Below, one piece after another: positions 26,501-34,406 of a stretch of 64,000 nt of DNA. The stretch is from positions 1,736,001 to 1,800,000 of the forward strand of contig NZ_CP036261.1 of NCBI RefSeq assembly GCF_007741475.1, in the 5' to 3' direction. The DNA is from Rosistilla ulvae. GTDB taxonomy: Bacteria; Planctomycetota; Planctomycetia; Pirellulales; Pirellulaceae. Both the position numbers and the translations under genes were made by a program. Position 1 is the stretch's first letter. Each line of letters begins with the position of its first letter. The notes under the pieces were generated by a model, which saw only the letters and a list, made by a program, of their open reading frames with translations, did no database searches and had not been told where the DNA came from.

Positions 26501-29500
26501 GATGGCCAGCACAACTGAGTTGGCCAGATCCGGATTTTCGATCCCGATGGTCGCTTGCACTCGCGCCGCGTCGCGTTCGGCAACAAACGCGTTGGAGCGA
26601 ATGTCGACGATGTACCGCGCCGACGAGACGTGGGCATTGGACAGCTGAAACGCTTTCGATTCGCGTTGCAACAGCTGTTTGTAAAGCGTCGGTGGAATGT
26701 AGACCTTATCGCTTGGCGTGCCATCCTCTTCGGTTGGGATCAACAACGGATGCGTCACCGGAGGCGTTTGTCCACTGGCGGCGACCGCCCAGGAAACGGT
26801 TAAGGCAAGACATATCAAGCTTCGTAAAACCAGCGAGTGGCTGCCGAGGTCTCGCCGCGATTCGTCGTCGCTTTGCGGCACCGATCGGGCTGTCAACAGC
26901 GACGCCAACAACGCCCCAAGGGCATACGGGATCATTGCCAACAGCAGCAGATCGATCTGCCAATTTCCGAGCACTCCCAGGACGGAAATCAGCAAACAGG
27001 CGGCTCCTAGCAATCCAAACATGCGCCATCGGCCAGTCGCCCATCCGAACGCCACCATTAGGATTGCAACGGCGAATTGCAGCCCGGTCACCGTTTCGCT
27101 GCGCAGCAACAACATCGTTTTTCCCGATTTCAAGCTGCCGTCGGCTGATTTCAGCGGAACCGAAACCGATGCGACGACATACGCGGGGGGATCGACGGCA
27201 GGTACATCGGTAGGAAGCGGCCATTGGTCGACCGTCCATTGGACGCTGTCGGGGCCCAGCAACAGCCGCAGGTCTGACTGCAGGACCGGGTTTTGGCATT
27301 GGACTCGTGGCGGTTGCCAAACGCGTCCCCAGACTTGGGCTGCGCGATTGACAGTGAATACCAACAGCAAGGATCTCTGTGTCGCAAGCTTGCAGGAGAC
27401 CGTCGATTCCGTGATTCGTAGCATTTCGGGGGGGAGTTCGGCTTGTTCTCCGATGGCCCGTTCCAAACGCATCGTGGGTTCGTGTTGCACGACGACCATC
27501 CCCGACGAATCGGGACTGATTTCCACAAACACGCGTTCGGCCCCCGAGGCGTCGGCGACCACGGTCGTCTGTTGTTTTTGGATGATTGGCAGCGACACTT
27601 TGGTCTTTCGCGCCTGGATCGTCACCTGGCCATCGACGGTTGGGTCGTATCGTAGAACTGGCAGCGGGGCTTCGATTTGCATCCGTTTGGGTTCGGGGAT
27701 TCGGACGATATTGGGACTCACCGAAACGACTTCGACCGAGCGGTCGGTGCGGATGATGCCGCGTTGATTAAAGGCCAACGGGATGCTTGGTAGGTCGATC
27801 TGAAGTTCGGATTCACCAATCTCGCGCGTGCCGACGATCACGGTCCCGTCGTCGATCCGATCATGCGACCGCAGACGCCATGTCTCTGCACCATTGTCTG
27901 TCGTTCGCCGCGTCGCCAAGATCGAATTGCGGCCGGCGGAATCTTCGTTGTTGCGGGGGCTGGCGGCGATCGTCCACCGGATCGCCGACTGTTTCGCTTC
28001 GGGGAAACGAACGACAAGTTCTTCCAGTTTGCCCGAGACGTTTTCAATTCCGATCGTGAATGTCTCGGTGATCCGGCCCTCGTGATACGCCGCGGCAACA
28101 TCGACGCGAGCATCAAATCGCGACGCTGGGCGATCGAATTCGATCGAGGGCGTGCGGGTTGAATCGATCGCCAGGTAACATTGGGCGACGCTGGGATCAC
28201 CGAAGATTTCGGCAATTTTTGCCGGCAGTTGTTTGTTCGAGATTCGATTCTGCTGCAGCCCTTGATTGCTGCGGAATTGGATCCGCGACGACGCGGTTAA
28301 CATCACGTATTCATTGGCTGGGATCGTTTCCCAGCGGACAAAAAATGTCGGCGGAATACTCACCCGGTCCTGTGGTGGCAGCACGCGCCGCCCTTTGACT
28401 CGCACATGAAACACCTTGCCATCGATCTCTTCCGGTTCGGGCCAGATCGTCAGGCGATCGATCTTGCCACCGACGCGATCCGCCTCTCGCCCGCTGGAGA
28501 CGACCACGACGCTGGTGATCTCCCAACCGTCTTCGATCTCCATCGCGATCGGTCCGATCGTCGGCAATCGCATCGCGGTCTCTTGCTCTCCCTCGGGTTC
28601 CAGGACCGCAACCTTGTATTCAACAAAACTGTCCCATGTGCCCTGCAACGAATCGCTGCCGATATTCAAACGGAGCGCGTTGGTGGCGGTGGCTTGTGAA
28701 TCGTCGCGCTGCACAAACAGTTTCAGCGGCGGATCCCAGGAGGAGCCCAAAAATTGATAACTCTCCTCCACATCGGTCCGCGACGAATTCGTGATGCTCC
28801 AGTCGGTGGAAGTGTCGACATCGATCAGTTCGATCGGATAGGCGAGGTCCAATCGTAGCGTCGATCCGCTGCCCGACATCACGACCTGGCAGTTTCGCCA
28901 GCCGATTTTGGGGAGCGTGACCCAGCCCGATTTCAGAGGGGCCGAGAGGCCGATGATTTGTAACCGATGATCGATCGACGCCGCCGTGTCGGTCCAGTCG
29001 CTGGGATCTAAGACGAGCAGGGTTTGGCCGTTTTCCAACGTCGTTTCGTAGGGGCGAGCCATCGAATCGATCGTCAGCGATGTCGGGACGCTGCCGTTGG
29101 GGAGCACCAGGTTCAGCGGGCCGTTTTCCCGCGGCCAGGTGAAATCAAAAGTGAAGTCCCACGCGACGCTGTCCTCGCGGATCTGGTATTTGCCAAACGC
29201 CTCCCGCATCACAACTTGGCTAAGTACCGGCGCCGAGGCGGTCTTAACGATCGAAAATTCAACCCGATCCCCTCCTCCAAGTTCCACCAGATAGACCGTT
29301 TCGTCGTCTCGCAGCGGAAGACCGTCGAGTGTCGGTGACGCGGGGTCGACCACTTGCACGGCGCCCGCCATGGTTTCGATCTCGAGGCCCTCGGGGAGCG
29401 CAAGATACAGCAGGCCGGTCCCCGTCGCGGGTAGACGCATCGCAAATTGCGTTCGGTAGGGATCGACCTGCGTCCCCTGCAAACTCCACGAAAAATCGAT

Positions 29501-29995
29501 CCGCTGATCGCCGCTAACCCTCGCCGTCACTTGGCCGTCCAGCGATGTGCTCAAACGCGCGGTCGTCGATCCGGTTAGCGCTGCGGTCGGTAGGACGGCA
29601 AGGTTCAACGGGCTGAGCGTGATTTTGCCAGGGGCATCATCTTGGAATTGAAAGTCGAAAAACGATTCGCCGATCGACTGCAGCGCGTTCTCCGAATAGC
29701 GGGCCATCAATTGCAGTTGGGTCAGTTCCGGCACCACATCGGCAACGGTTTCCGAATCGTGCAGATTGTTTAACGCCTGCTTCAATTTGCTGTGCGAGAT
29801 CGGCTCGTAGTCGGCCGGGATCAGCTTGGTTTCATCTCGTTTGGGAATGAAAACCTGGCGGTATTTCGCTTGCGGTGGTGCGTCGCTGGCCGACGGTTCA
29901 TCGGCAGCCCCAAGGCTTGCAATGGAGATCACCAGGGCGATGCCGACCAACGTCGCTCGCAGCAAACGGCGCGGGAAACGACCAACGCGGATCAT
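23510..29995 (-). CDS. Giant exported membrane protein with two ~1,080-residue modules
   Basis: A 2,161-residue protein of unknown function, best read as two similar modules in one chain. Module 1 (1 to about 1050) has a signal peptide (LLRATLVGIALVISIASLGA), a QVFIPKRD motif near residue 48, a long beta-rich ectodomain, and three membrane segments at about 965-1040 (including LQFAVAILMVAFGWATG). Module 2 starts with another signal-like segment (about 1057-1077, SLICLALTVSWAVAASGQ), then KVYIPPTLYKQLLQ near 1098, another beta-rich ectodomain, and three membrane segments in the last 80 residues. ATG 29995 overlaps the stop of the upstream gene (ATGA), so the two are coupled. The open frame continues further upstream only in the shadow of that gene. 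No enzymatic motif is recognised; an envelope structural or sensing role is a guess. Confidence 0.8.
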   Translation of the reverse strand: MIRVGRFPRRLLRATLVGIALVISIASLGAADEPSASDAPPQAKYRQVFIPKRDETKLIPADYEPISHSKLKQALNNLHDSETVADVVPELTQLQLMARYSENALQSIGESFFDFQFQDDAPGKITLSPLNLAVLPTAALTGSTTARLSTSLDGQVTARVSGDQRIDFSWSLQGTQVDPYRTQFAMRLPATGTGLLYLALPEGLEIETMAGAVQVVDPASPTLDGLPLRDDETVYLVELGGGDRVEFSIVKTASAPVLSQVVMREAFGKYQIREDSVAWDFTFDFTWPRENGPLNLVLPNGSVPTSLTIDSMARPYETTLENGQTLLVLDPSDWTDTAASIDHRLQIIGLSAPLKSGWVTLPKIGWRNCQVVMSGSGSTLRLDLAYPIELIDVDTSTDWSITNSSRTDVEESYQFLGSSWDPPLKLFVQRDDSQATATNALRLNIGSDSLQGTWDSFVEYKVAVLEPEGEQETAMRLPTIGPIAMEIEDGWEITSVVVVSSGREADRVGGKIDRLTIWPEPEEIDGKVFHVRVKGRRVLPPQDRVSIPPTFFVRWETIPANEYVMLTASSRIQFRSNQGLQQNRISNKQLPAKIAEIFGDPSVAQCYLAIDSTRTPSIEFDRPASRFDARVDVAAAYHEGRITETFTIGIENVSGKLEELVVRFPEAKQSAIRWTIAASPRNNEDSAGRNSILATRRTTDNGAETWRLRSHDRIDDGTVIVGTREIGESELQIDLPSIPLAFNQRGIIRTDRSVEVVSVSPNIVRIPEPKRMQIEAPLPVLRYDPTVDGQVTIQARKTKVSLPIIQKQQTTVVADASGAERVFVEISPDSSGMVVVQHEPTMRLERAIGEQAELPPEMLRITESTVSCKLATQRSLLLVFTVNRAAQVWGRVWQPPRVQCQNPVLQSDLRLLLGPDSVQWTVDQWPLPTDVPAVDPPAYVVASVSVPLKSADGSLKSGKTMLLLRSETVTGLQFAVAILMVAFGWATGRWRMFGLLGAACLLISVLGVLGNWQIDLLLLAMIPYALGALLASLLTARSVPQSDDESRRDLGSHSLVLRSLICLALTVSWAVAASGQTPPVTHPLLIPTEEDGTPSDKVYIPPTLYKQLLQRESKAFQLSNAHVSSARYIVDIRSNAFVAERDAARVQATIGIENPDLANSVVLAIRQKPFREAIRRIDLLVAGDVIAIRRPTPGNDDKIILQLNGQPNATVRFSLSVPTQIDEATGRRELLLEIPPVLNSQLAVMYDDTVRNVEAVSSQGSVATNSVTQSLSADLGPVETLRVAWRKQNAAPSVPLVNTRRCWYLHLTPHQVSREVQLDFVQPGEGLKVDRVELNFDTTVIPIVTSSSWRLEETRILEGERSELTFVSSNAAADSLRLLWSRPRGDESSETIRLVDIRSAATDESAPEVLVAISAPDDWTIEDPFDSLATVVDANAFLSHWTPRTGPLTKVFGSEYKGPIPFRLRRNEPRQAVADDLHQINLESDRLEINYKVSVQDYTTAGESIRLRIPKNLQVESSILQGESVPHKRLPFDDHDEIVIGWRSSPEPSVELYIKASVPVKLDVPLTVPRIFPSQFTLTSSEFQWSRVSGVAVEWLKQEAFEDLRFDVTGVEQLHAQMFPLTRWNLDVQWLSEPQLPGEFKLQKITPRIESESVTVVSWKERAWSAKAYFDIHVQQGHIDYFSFEVPASWFSEISIDDDLPWIAIPSVNRDSKIILVLPARQAANRYQITIRGGPRSTASESVAVPTVRILETGKHRNFFAVPRRLTNEAIAWKVTSANEIALRPPLARASGVPDDHVTYEANPNFSASLNPVLDLTIEPLVSLATFEYFETSIAAHVRCKWDFVPAGRDLLSLKIPESYKVVTARINDMDADLHLSPQGNLNIQLLYSQLPQQIELLLEVPRRADPNNVDIQVPQVVGVPVQQTWFMVHATANRAPFQNSSNVQPAAAGWIGLPAERLLRAQSESIITCLDTATESLQERTSYELVHWLTPWLNRFEDAVESLTADDAAGDPEIEELRTRMDQLVEQAGVETLVRQALEPTAKVTFTADRFVHVYRADGKNEHPQQIAFEYQAAENFHQFAPLAQGAAILAGLFLLLALIARLLRISDPSLGNLVWLALLGLGVFALCPRPLANVLLAVLAGLAILAMLLMFRRDRTANA

Positions 29996-32900
29996 GAGTT
30001 CGCCTCGACCGGAGGGCCGACCCGCCGCGGGTCGAGACTCTGCGTCGACCCGACGACCATCGGATTGGGAACGCTGCGCGTCGACCCCTCGCGAGGCCGG
30101 GGAGCATCGAACACGCTCGGCTGCGGCCAGCCGGCAATCGCCGACCGGATGGCCAGCAAGATGACTGTCAACAACAGCCCCAACACACTCACCTGACCGA
30201 AGATCACCGCCAGATCGGGAAATGTCACCGCCATGCCAACCAGTACGAAACCTAGCACCAGGAACGTCAGTGGCGTTCGCAACCATTGCATGTAGACGAG
30301 CGCTGTGGAGAGGATCAACGTGATCCCACCGACGATCAACCAAATCGTGCTGCGCGGCGCGGCGGTCGCTTGCAGACTGGCAAGATCCGCGGGGGTGAAC
30401 AGGTAGATGTTCGATGGTGGCAAGGTCTCCGATGCGGTGCTGCCAAACTGCCGTTCCAGATCGGTCGTCGAAAGGATCGGTTTGCGGGCCAGAAACAGAC
30501 CGCGCCATTGCCACTGCATGGCCCGCCCCGCCTCGGGATTGGCATAGACCAAATGTTGACCCGAGGGAAGCACCAACTGCCAGTAGCACTCGCCGTGCGG
30601 AGCGTTTAACGTTACGTGCGGCGTGATTTCATCGAAAATCGCTGGCGCCGCGAGGTTGCGGTCCCAGATCCAGACCTCGACCATTGCGTTGGCTTGATCT
30701 TGAGGCAGCGGAATTTGAAGTCGATTGCCTTGATGGACAAAGTCGCGTAGCTCGGTCCCATCGACGATCGCCCGAACCTGGATATCTTCGTTCCAGTCGG
30801 GGCTTTGGAGTTCTAGATGCGATGCGAAACCTTGCACGCTGGCGACGATCTTCTCGCGCCGCGAGGTGCTGCCGATCATTGATTGGATCCACAACCGATC
30901 GATGAACAGCGAAGCTTCATCGCGTTGCCGCTGGCGGACCACTTGAATTGCTGGCGGGATTCCCGGGACAACCAGGATCTCGCCGGGCTGCTTGTCGGAA
31001 CTCTCCTGTTCATCGCGAGACCACGAATCCGAGACCACTTTAAACGGCATCTCAAACTCGCCACCGGCGGCCAATTCCATCGGCAGGCTCAACGGCAGTT
31101 CCAGCATCGCGAAGTCGTCGTCGGGCTGGCTTGGAAAGGGGAACGGTTGGGTCAGTTCCAGTTCGTAACTGCCCGGTGGCAGCGGATCAAACCGCACCTG
31201 ATACGTTGTGTCGCTGTCCCGTTTCAAGAAGACCGGCTTGCCGTCGATCGTACCGGTGCAGTTTTGCAGATCGTCGCGCGGTGAGGTCAATTGCAACGAC
31301 GCGAGTTTTCCCTCGGAAAATTCAATCGCTACACGCTGGCTGAAGAAACATTGATCTCCGTTGATCGCAAGTTCCGCAGCGATCGCCGTCCGGACTTGGG
31401 TCTTGCGGCGGGCAACGGTGTGCGTCAATCGCGCCTTGCCAAACGTCGATAACAATTGATAGACCCGGGCGTCCGCAGTCGCGACATCGACCAATTGTTC
31501 CAGCCCGTGGCTGTTGGCCGGATCAAACGCGATCGTCACGTTTTCCTTTTCTTGAACCCGCACGCTGCCGGGGGTATAGATCACATCGCTGCGCCGTTTG
31601 GCGGGGCGATCGATCGATGGAATATCGAACGAAACCTTGCCTTCGTTACCCGAAAGCGCTCGGATCATCTGCAGCTTTAATTGGCGGCGTTGTCCCGAGA
31701 TCGGGGGCAGATTCTCAATCAACTCATCGACTTCGATCTGCACCGTGTCGGCCGTCGGTTCGACGCCAGCGATGTCCAAATCGATCAGCAATTGATCGTT
31801 GATTCGTTGCAATTCCCACTGCTTGAAATCGATCGTCAGGCTCTGCCCGGTCGTTCCCGATCCGGCGACGTTGACGAAGACATTCAGATCGACCGATTCG
31901 GGGCCGATCGACGTTTCATAATCGACCTGCATTCGCATCCCGCTGGCCTTCACCGCCAGCCAGATCGGCAGGGTGAAGTTTCCCCGGTCATATCGGAAAT
32001 CGTAAGCGCGGCCGTCCCCTTCGCTGTTGGATGCCGAGATCAACGGACGGACATAATTGCCTTCGAGCCAACGCAGGCGGTGATCGCGCGTGGTCTGAAT
32101 TTTGATCGTTCCCGTTTCCCGAACGCTTCCGGCGATCGACATCCCAACCAACGGTAACGGGGATTCGGTGCGGTAATCCGCCCCCGGTACATCGACCTGG
32201 ATCTGAAACGTCAACCGCGGCGTATCGGAGAGCGCCGGGGTGATTCGATACGTGTCGCTCCCCATCGGGGTGATCGAGACATCCGAAAACGAAATCGGCG
32301 AGATCGAAAACTGCGACGGAATCCGCATTTCAAACGGTTGGATGTTGCCCGTTAGATTGCGAACTTTGTAGGTCACTTCGATTTGTGGAGTTTGTTGGGG
32401 ATCCTGCCAATCGATCTTCCAGTCCCCTTCGACCTCCAACGATTGAGTCTCGGGGACCTTCTCTTCGGATGCTCCCCATGCCATCGCGAAATCGCCCCCA
32501 GCCGCCTCCAATTGGATCAAGCTTTTGCCTTGCTCCACCGCTTCCGGAGCGCGGACGATCTCTTCGCTGGTCGATCCCGTCACAACAGCAAACGGACGCT
32601 CCTGGTCGACGGTCAGTTTGATGGTCGTTGGAGCAACGGGCAGCCGAAAGTCGATGTTGCGGCGAACATCGGCTTGATTCACTCGCACCGAGAACTTCCC
32701 TTGAACCAGAATTCGCTGTTTGCTGGGCGTTCCCAAAATGGTTTGGCTGCCAGTTTTGGCTTCCGTCATGCTCCGGACATTGCTGATTCCATCGACCTCA
32801 AACGGGCTCAGCCGATGGAAGTTCTTCATCATCAGCGGGATCACGATCTCGTCTTTTAAGCTGGCATCGAGATCGATCCGCATCAAGACATCCAATTCCG

Positions 32901-33258
32901 CCCGCCCGCCACGGGCCTCTCCTGTGATCTCGATCGAATCGAACGTAAATGGGGCGCGGCCGGTCGGCGTGCTGCCGACGGCCTGATTGCGACGCTCGAA
33001 TTCGCGATAGGGAGTGATCGGGATGAAGACCCGCGTGCCATCGTCGAGCATGTAGATCGCCGGGGGGAGCGCATCCTGCGGTGTGATCAGGTCGTCGATC
33101 CCGTCGGGGAACTGCACCTGGGGGGGCGTCTGGGCACTGCAGGGGAGGACCACAACCCACGCCAGCGCACACGCGATCCAAGCGCACAGCACCCTGGCAG
33201 AATTGAATCGGTTTGCTTGCCAGAAAAGCACTCGAAACCCATCGGGTGATAAGGACAC
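29992..33258 (-). CDS. Large exported membrane protein, single-module relative of the giant protein
   Basis: A 1,088-residue protein of unknown function. A signal peptide (about residues 22-43, VLCAWIACALAWVVVLPCSA) is followed by TRVFIPITPYREFERR near residue 76, a long beta-rich region, and three membrane segments at about 970-1042 (TIWLIVGGITLILSTALVYM, then FLVLGFVLVGMAV and LGLLLTVILLAI). A proline-rich cytoplasmic tail ends the chain. The layout and the V(F/Y)IP motif match each half of the downstream protein, with a nearly identical position of the membrane bundle. The genes overlap by 4 bases, so their products are probably made in step and may assemble together. Upstream, 175 bases separate it from the inositol-phosphatase-family gene, which ends there on the same strand. 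Confidence 0.78.
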   Translation of the reverse strand: MSLSPDGFRVLFWQANRFNSARVLCAWIACALAWVVVLPCSAQTPPQVQFPDGIDDLITPQDALPPAIYMLDDGTRVFIPITPYREFERRNQAVGSTPTGRAPFTFDSIEITGEARGGRAELDVLMRIDLDASLKDEIVIPLMMKNFHRLSPFEVDGISNVRSMTEAKTGSQTILGTPSKQRILVQGKFSVRVNQADVRRNIDFRLPVAPTTIKLTVDQERPFAVVTGSTSEEIVRAPEAVEQGKSLIQLEAAGGDFAMAWGASEEKVPETQSLEVEGDWKIDWQDPQQTPQIEVTYKVRNLTGNIQPFEMRIPSQFSISPISFSDVSITPMGSDTYRITPALSDTPRLTFQIQVDVPGADYRTESPLPLVGMSIAGSVRETGTIKIQTTRDHRLRWLEGNYVRPLISASNSEGDGRAYDFRYDRGNFTLPIWLAVKASGMRMQVDYETSIGPESVDLNVFVNVAGSGTTGQSLTIDFKQWELQRINDQLLIDLDIAGVEPTADTVQIEVDELIENLPPISGQRRQLKLQMIRALSGNEGKVSFDIPSIDRPAKRRSDVIYTPGSVRVQEKENVTIAFDPANSHGLEQLVDVATADARVYQLLSTFGKARLTHTVARRKTQVRTAIAAELAINGDQCFFSQRVAIEFSEGKLASLQLTSPRDDLQNCTGTIDGKPVFLKRDSDTTYQVRFDPLPPGSYELELTQPFPFPSQPDDDFAMLELPLSLPMELAAGGEFEMPFKVVSDSWSRDEQESSDKQPGEILVVPGIPPAIQVVRQRQRDEASLFIDRLWIQSMIGSTSRREKIVASVQGFASHLELQSPDWNEDIQVRAIVDGTELRDFVHQGNRLQIPLPQDQANAMVEVWIWDRNLAAPAIFDEITPHVTLNAPHGECYWQLVLPSGQHLVYANPEAGRAMQWQWRGLFLARKPILSTTDLERQFGSTASETLPPSNIYLFTPADLASLQATAAPRSTIWLIVGGITLILSTALVYMQWLRTPLTFLVLGFVLVGMAVTFPDLAVIFGQVSVLGLLLTVILLAIRSAIAGWPQPSVFDAPRPREGSTRSVPNPMVVGSTQSLDPRRVGPPVEANS

Positions 33259-33433
33259 GGTTAACTCAGAGAAGCTCTACCCATTTTAAGCGAATCCCCG
33301 CCCAGTAAAAAGCTTGTGACTAATCGGATTAGGGAAACTGGAGAGAACACGTCGAATCGGGGATGCACTTCCCCAAATAATCCGCAGGACCGGACGCAAT
33401 AAAACCAACGATTTCCGCTGCCGGGGGGCCAGA

Positions 33434-34225
33434 TTAGGCCAAGCAGCGGCGGAGTTGATCGTTTAGCGATTTCGTGGCGGTTGCCACAAATCGGGGGTCC
33501 CAAGTATCAAATTTTTCCCCCGAGAGGGACAAGATCTCCCCCTGAGCCTCGGAAACGATCAACGCTCCTGCGGCGACATCCCACGGTTTAACGCACGTTG
33601 CCCAGTAGCCATCGAGTCGACCGGACGCGACATAACATAGATTTAACGCGGCCGAACCCAGTCGCCGAACGGATTGTGCTTCGTCCAACGCAGCAGCAAA
33701 ACGACTCAGTTCAGATGAATCATGCTGCGTGCCGGCTGAAAAACTGCAAGCCAATAAAGCTTGTTCCAAGCGGTCGGTCGTGCTGCAACGAATCGGGATG
33801 TCGTTCAAAAACGCCCCGCCGCCGCGTTGTGCCCAGAAAATTTCTCGTGTGACGGGATCGTGAACGATCCCCACCTGCAGCTCTCCGGCGTGATACATCG
33901 CGATCGAAACCGCAAAACTCTGCAATTGATGGACGTAATTGACGGTCCCATCCAACGGATCGACGATCCAGATCGGCGGGTGGTTCGGATCGGCCAACAT
34001 CTCGGCGGAGACCTGGTCGTGCCCCTCCTCCTCGCCGACAAATCCGTGGTCGGGAAAGTTGGAGAGCAGGATCTTTTGGATCGCTTGCTGCGCCGCGACA
34101 TCCGCTTCGGTAACCAGATCGCGCGGTGCCTTCTCGCGGACCGAAAACCGGCCTTGGTAGGATAAAAGAATCTTGGCACCAGCCGCAGCCGCCAGCCGCG
34201 CCACCTTCAGATAGTTGTCGTTCAT
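33434..34225 (-). CDS. Inositol monophosphatase-family protein
   Basis: A Mg-dependent phosphatase of the IMPase/FBPase superfamily, 263 residues. The metal and substrate motifs are in order: DLVTEADVAAQQAI (early Asp), GEEEGHD (paired acidic residues), WIVDPLDGTVNYVHQLQSFAVS (the family signature), and near the C-terminus VKPWDVAAGALIVSEAQG. Substrates in the family include inositol-1-phosphate, PAP (CysQ) and histidinol phosphate; nothing here decides between them. The ATG at 34225 fits the usual N-terminus, and an upstream in-frame ATG at 34243 is an alternative. The longer open frame adds a leader unlike the family. Confidence 0.9.
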   Translation of the reverse strand: MNDNYLKVARLAAAAGAKILLSYQGRFSVREKAPRDLVTEADVAAQQAIQKILLSNFPDHGFVGEEEGHDQVSAEMLADPNHPPIWIVDPLDGTVNYVHQLQSFAVSIAMYHAGELQVGIVHDPVTREIFWAQRGGGAFLNDIPIRCSTTDRLEQALLACSFSAGTQHDSSELSRFAAALDEAQSVRRLGSAALNLCYVASGRLDGYWATCVKPWDVAAGALIVSEAQGEILSLSGEKFDTWDPRFVATATKSLNDQLRRCLA

Positions 34226-34406
34226 GTCCAAGCGTTGCTCCATGCGGATGGATCGAATTAGGTCCGGTGCCCCCCAATTATCGGTAGACTCCCCTGTTTG
34301 ATAAGCGAAAACGCGACGGGCGACCACCCGCCGAGGTCGGCATTTATCTCGGATTCGATCATCCAGCGACTTTTCTGCCCTGCGGATCCTGCGACCGCGC
34401 CGGCGT

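Noticed and set aside
29993-30589. N-terminal extension of the giant protein beyond residue 1 as annotated here
   Set aside because: That part of the frame lies over the C-terminal coding of the upstream gene, and the signal peptide starts at 29995.
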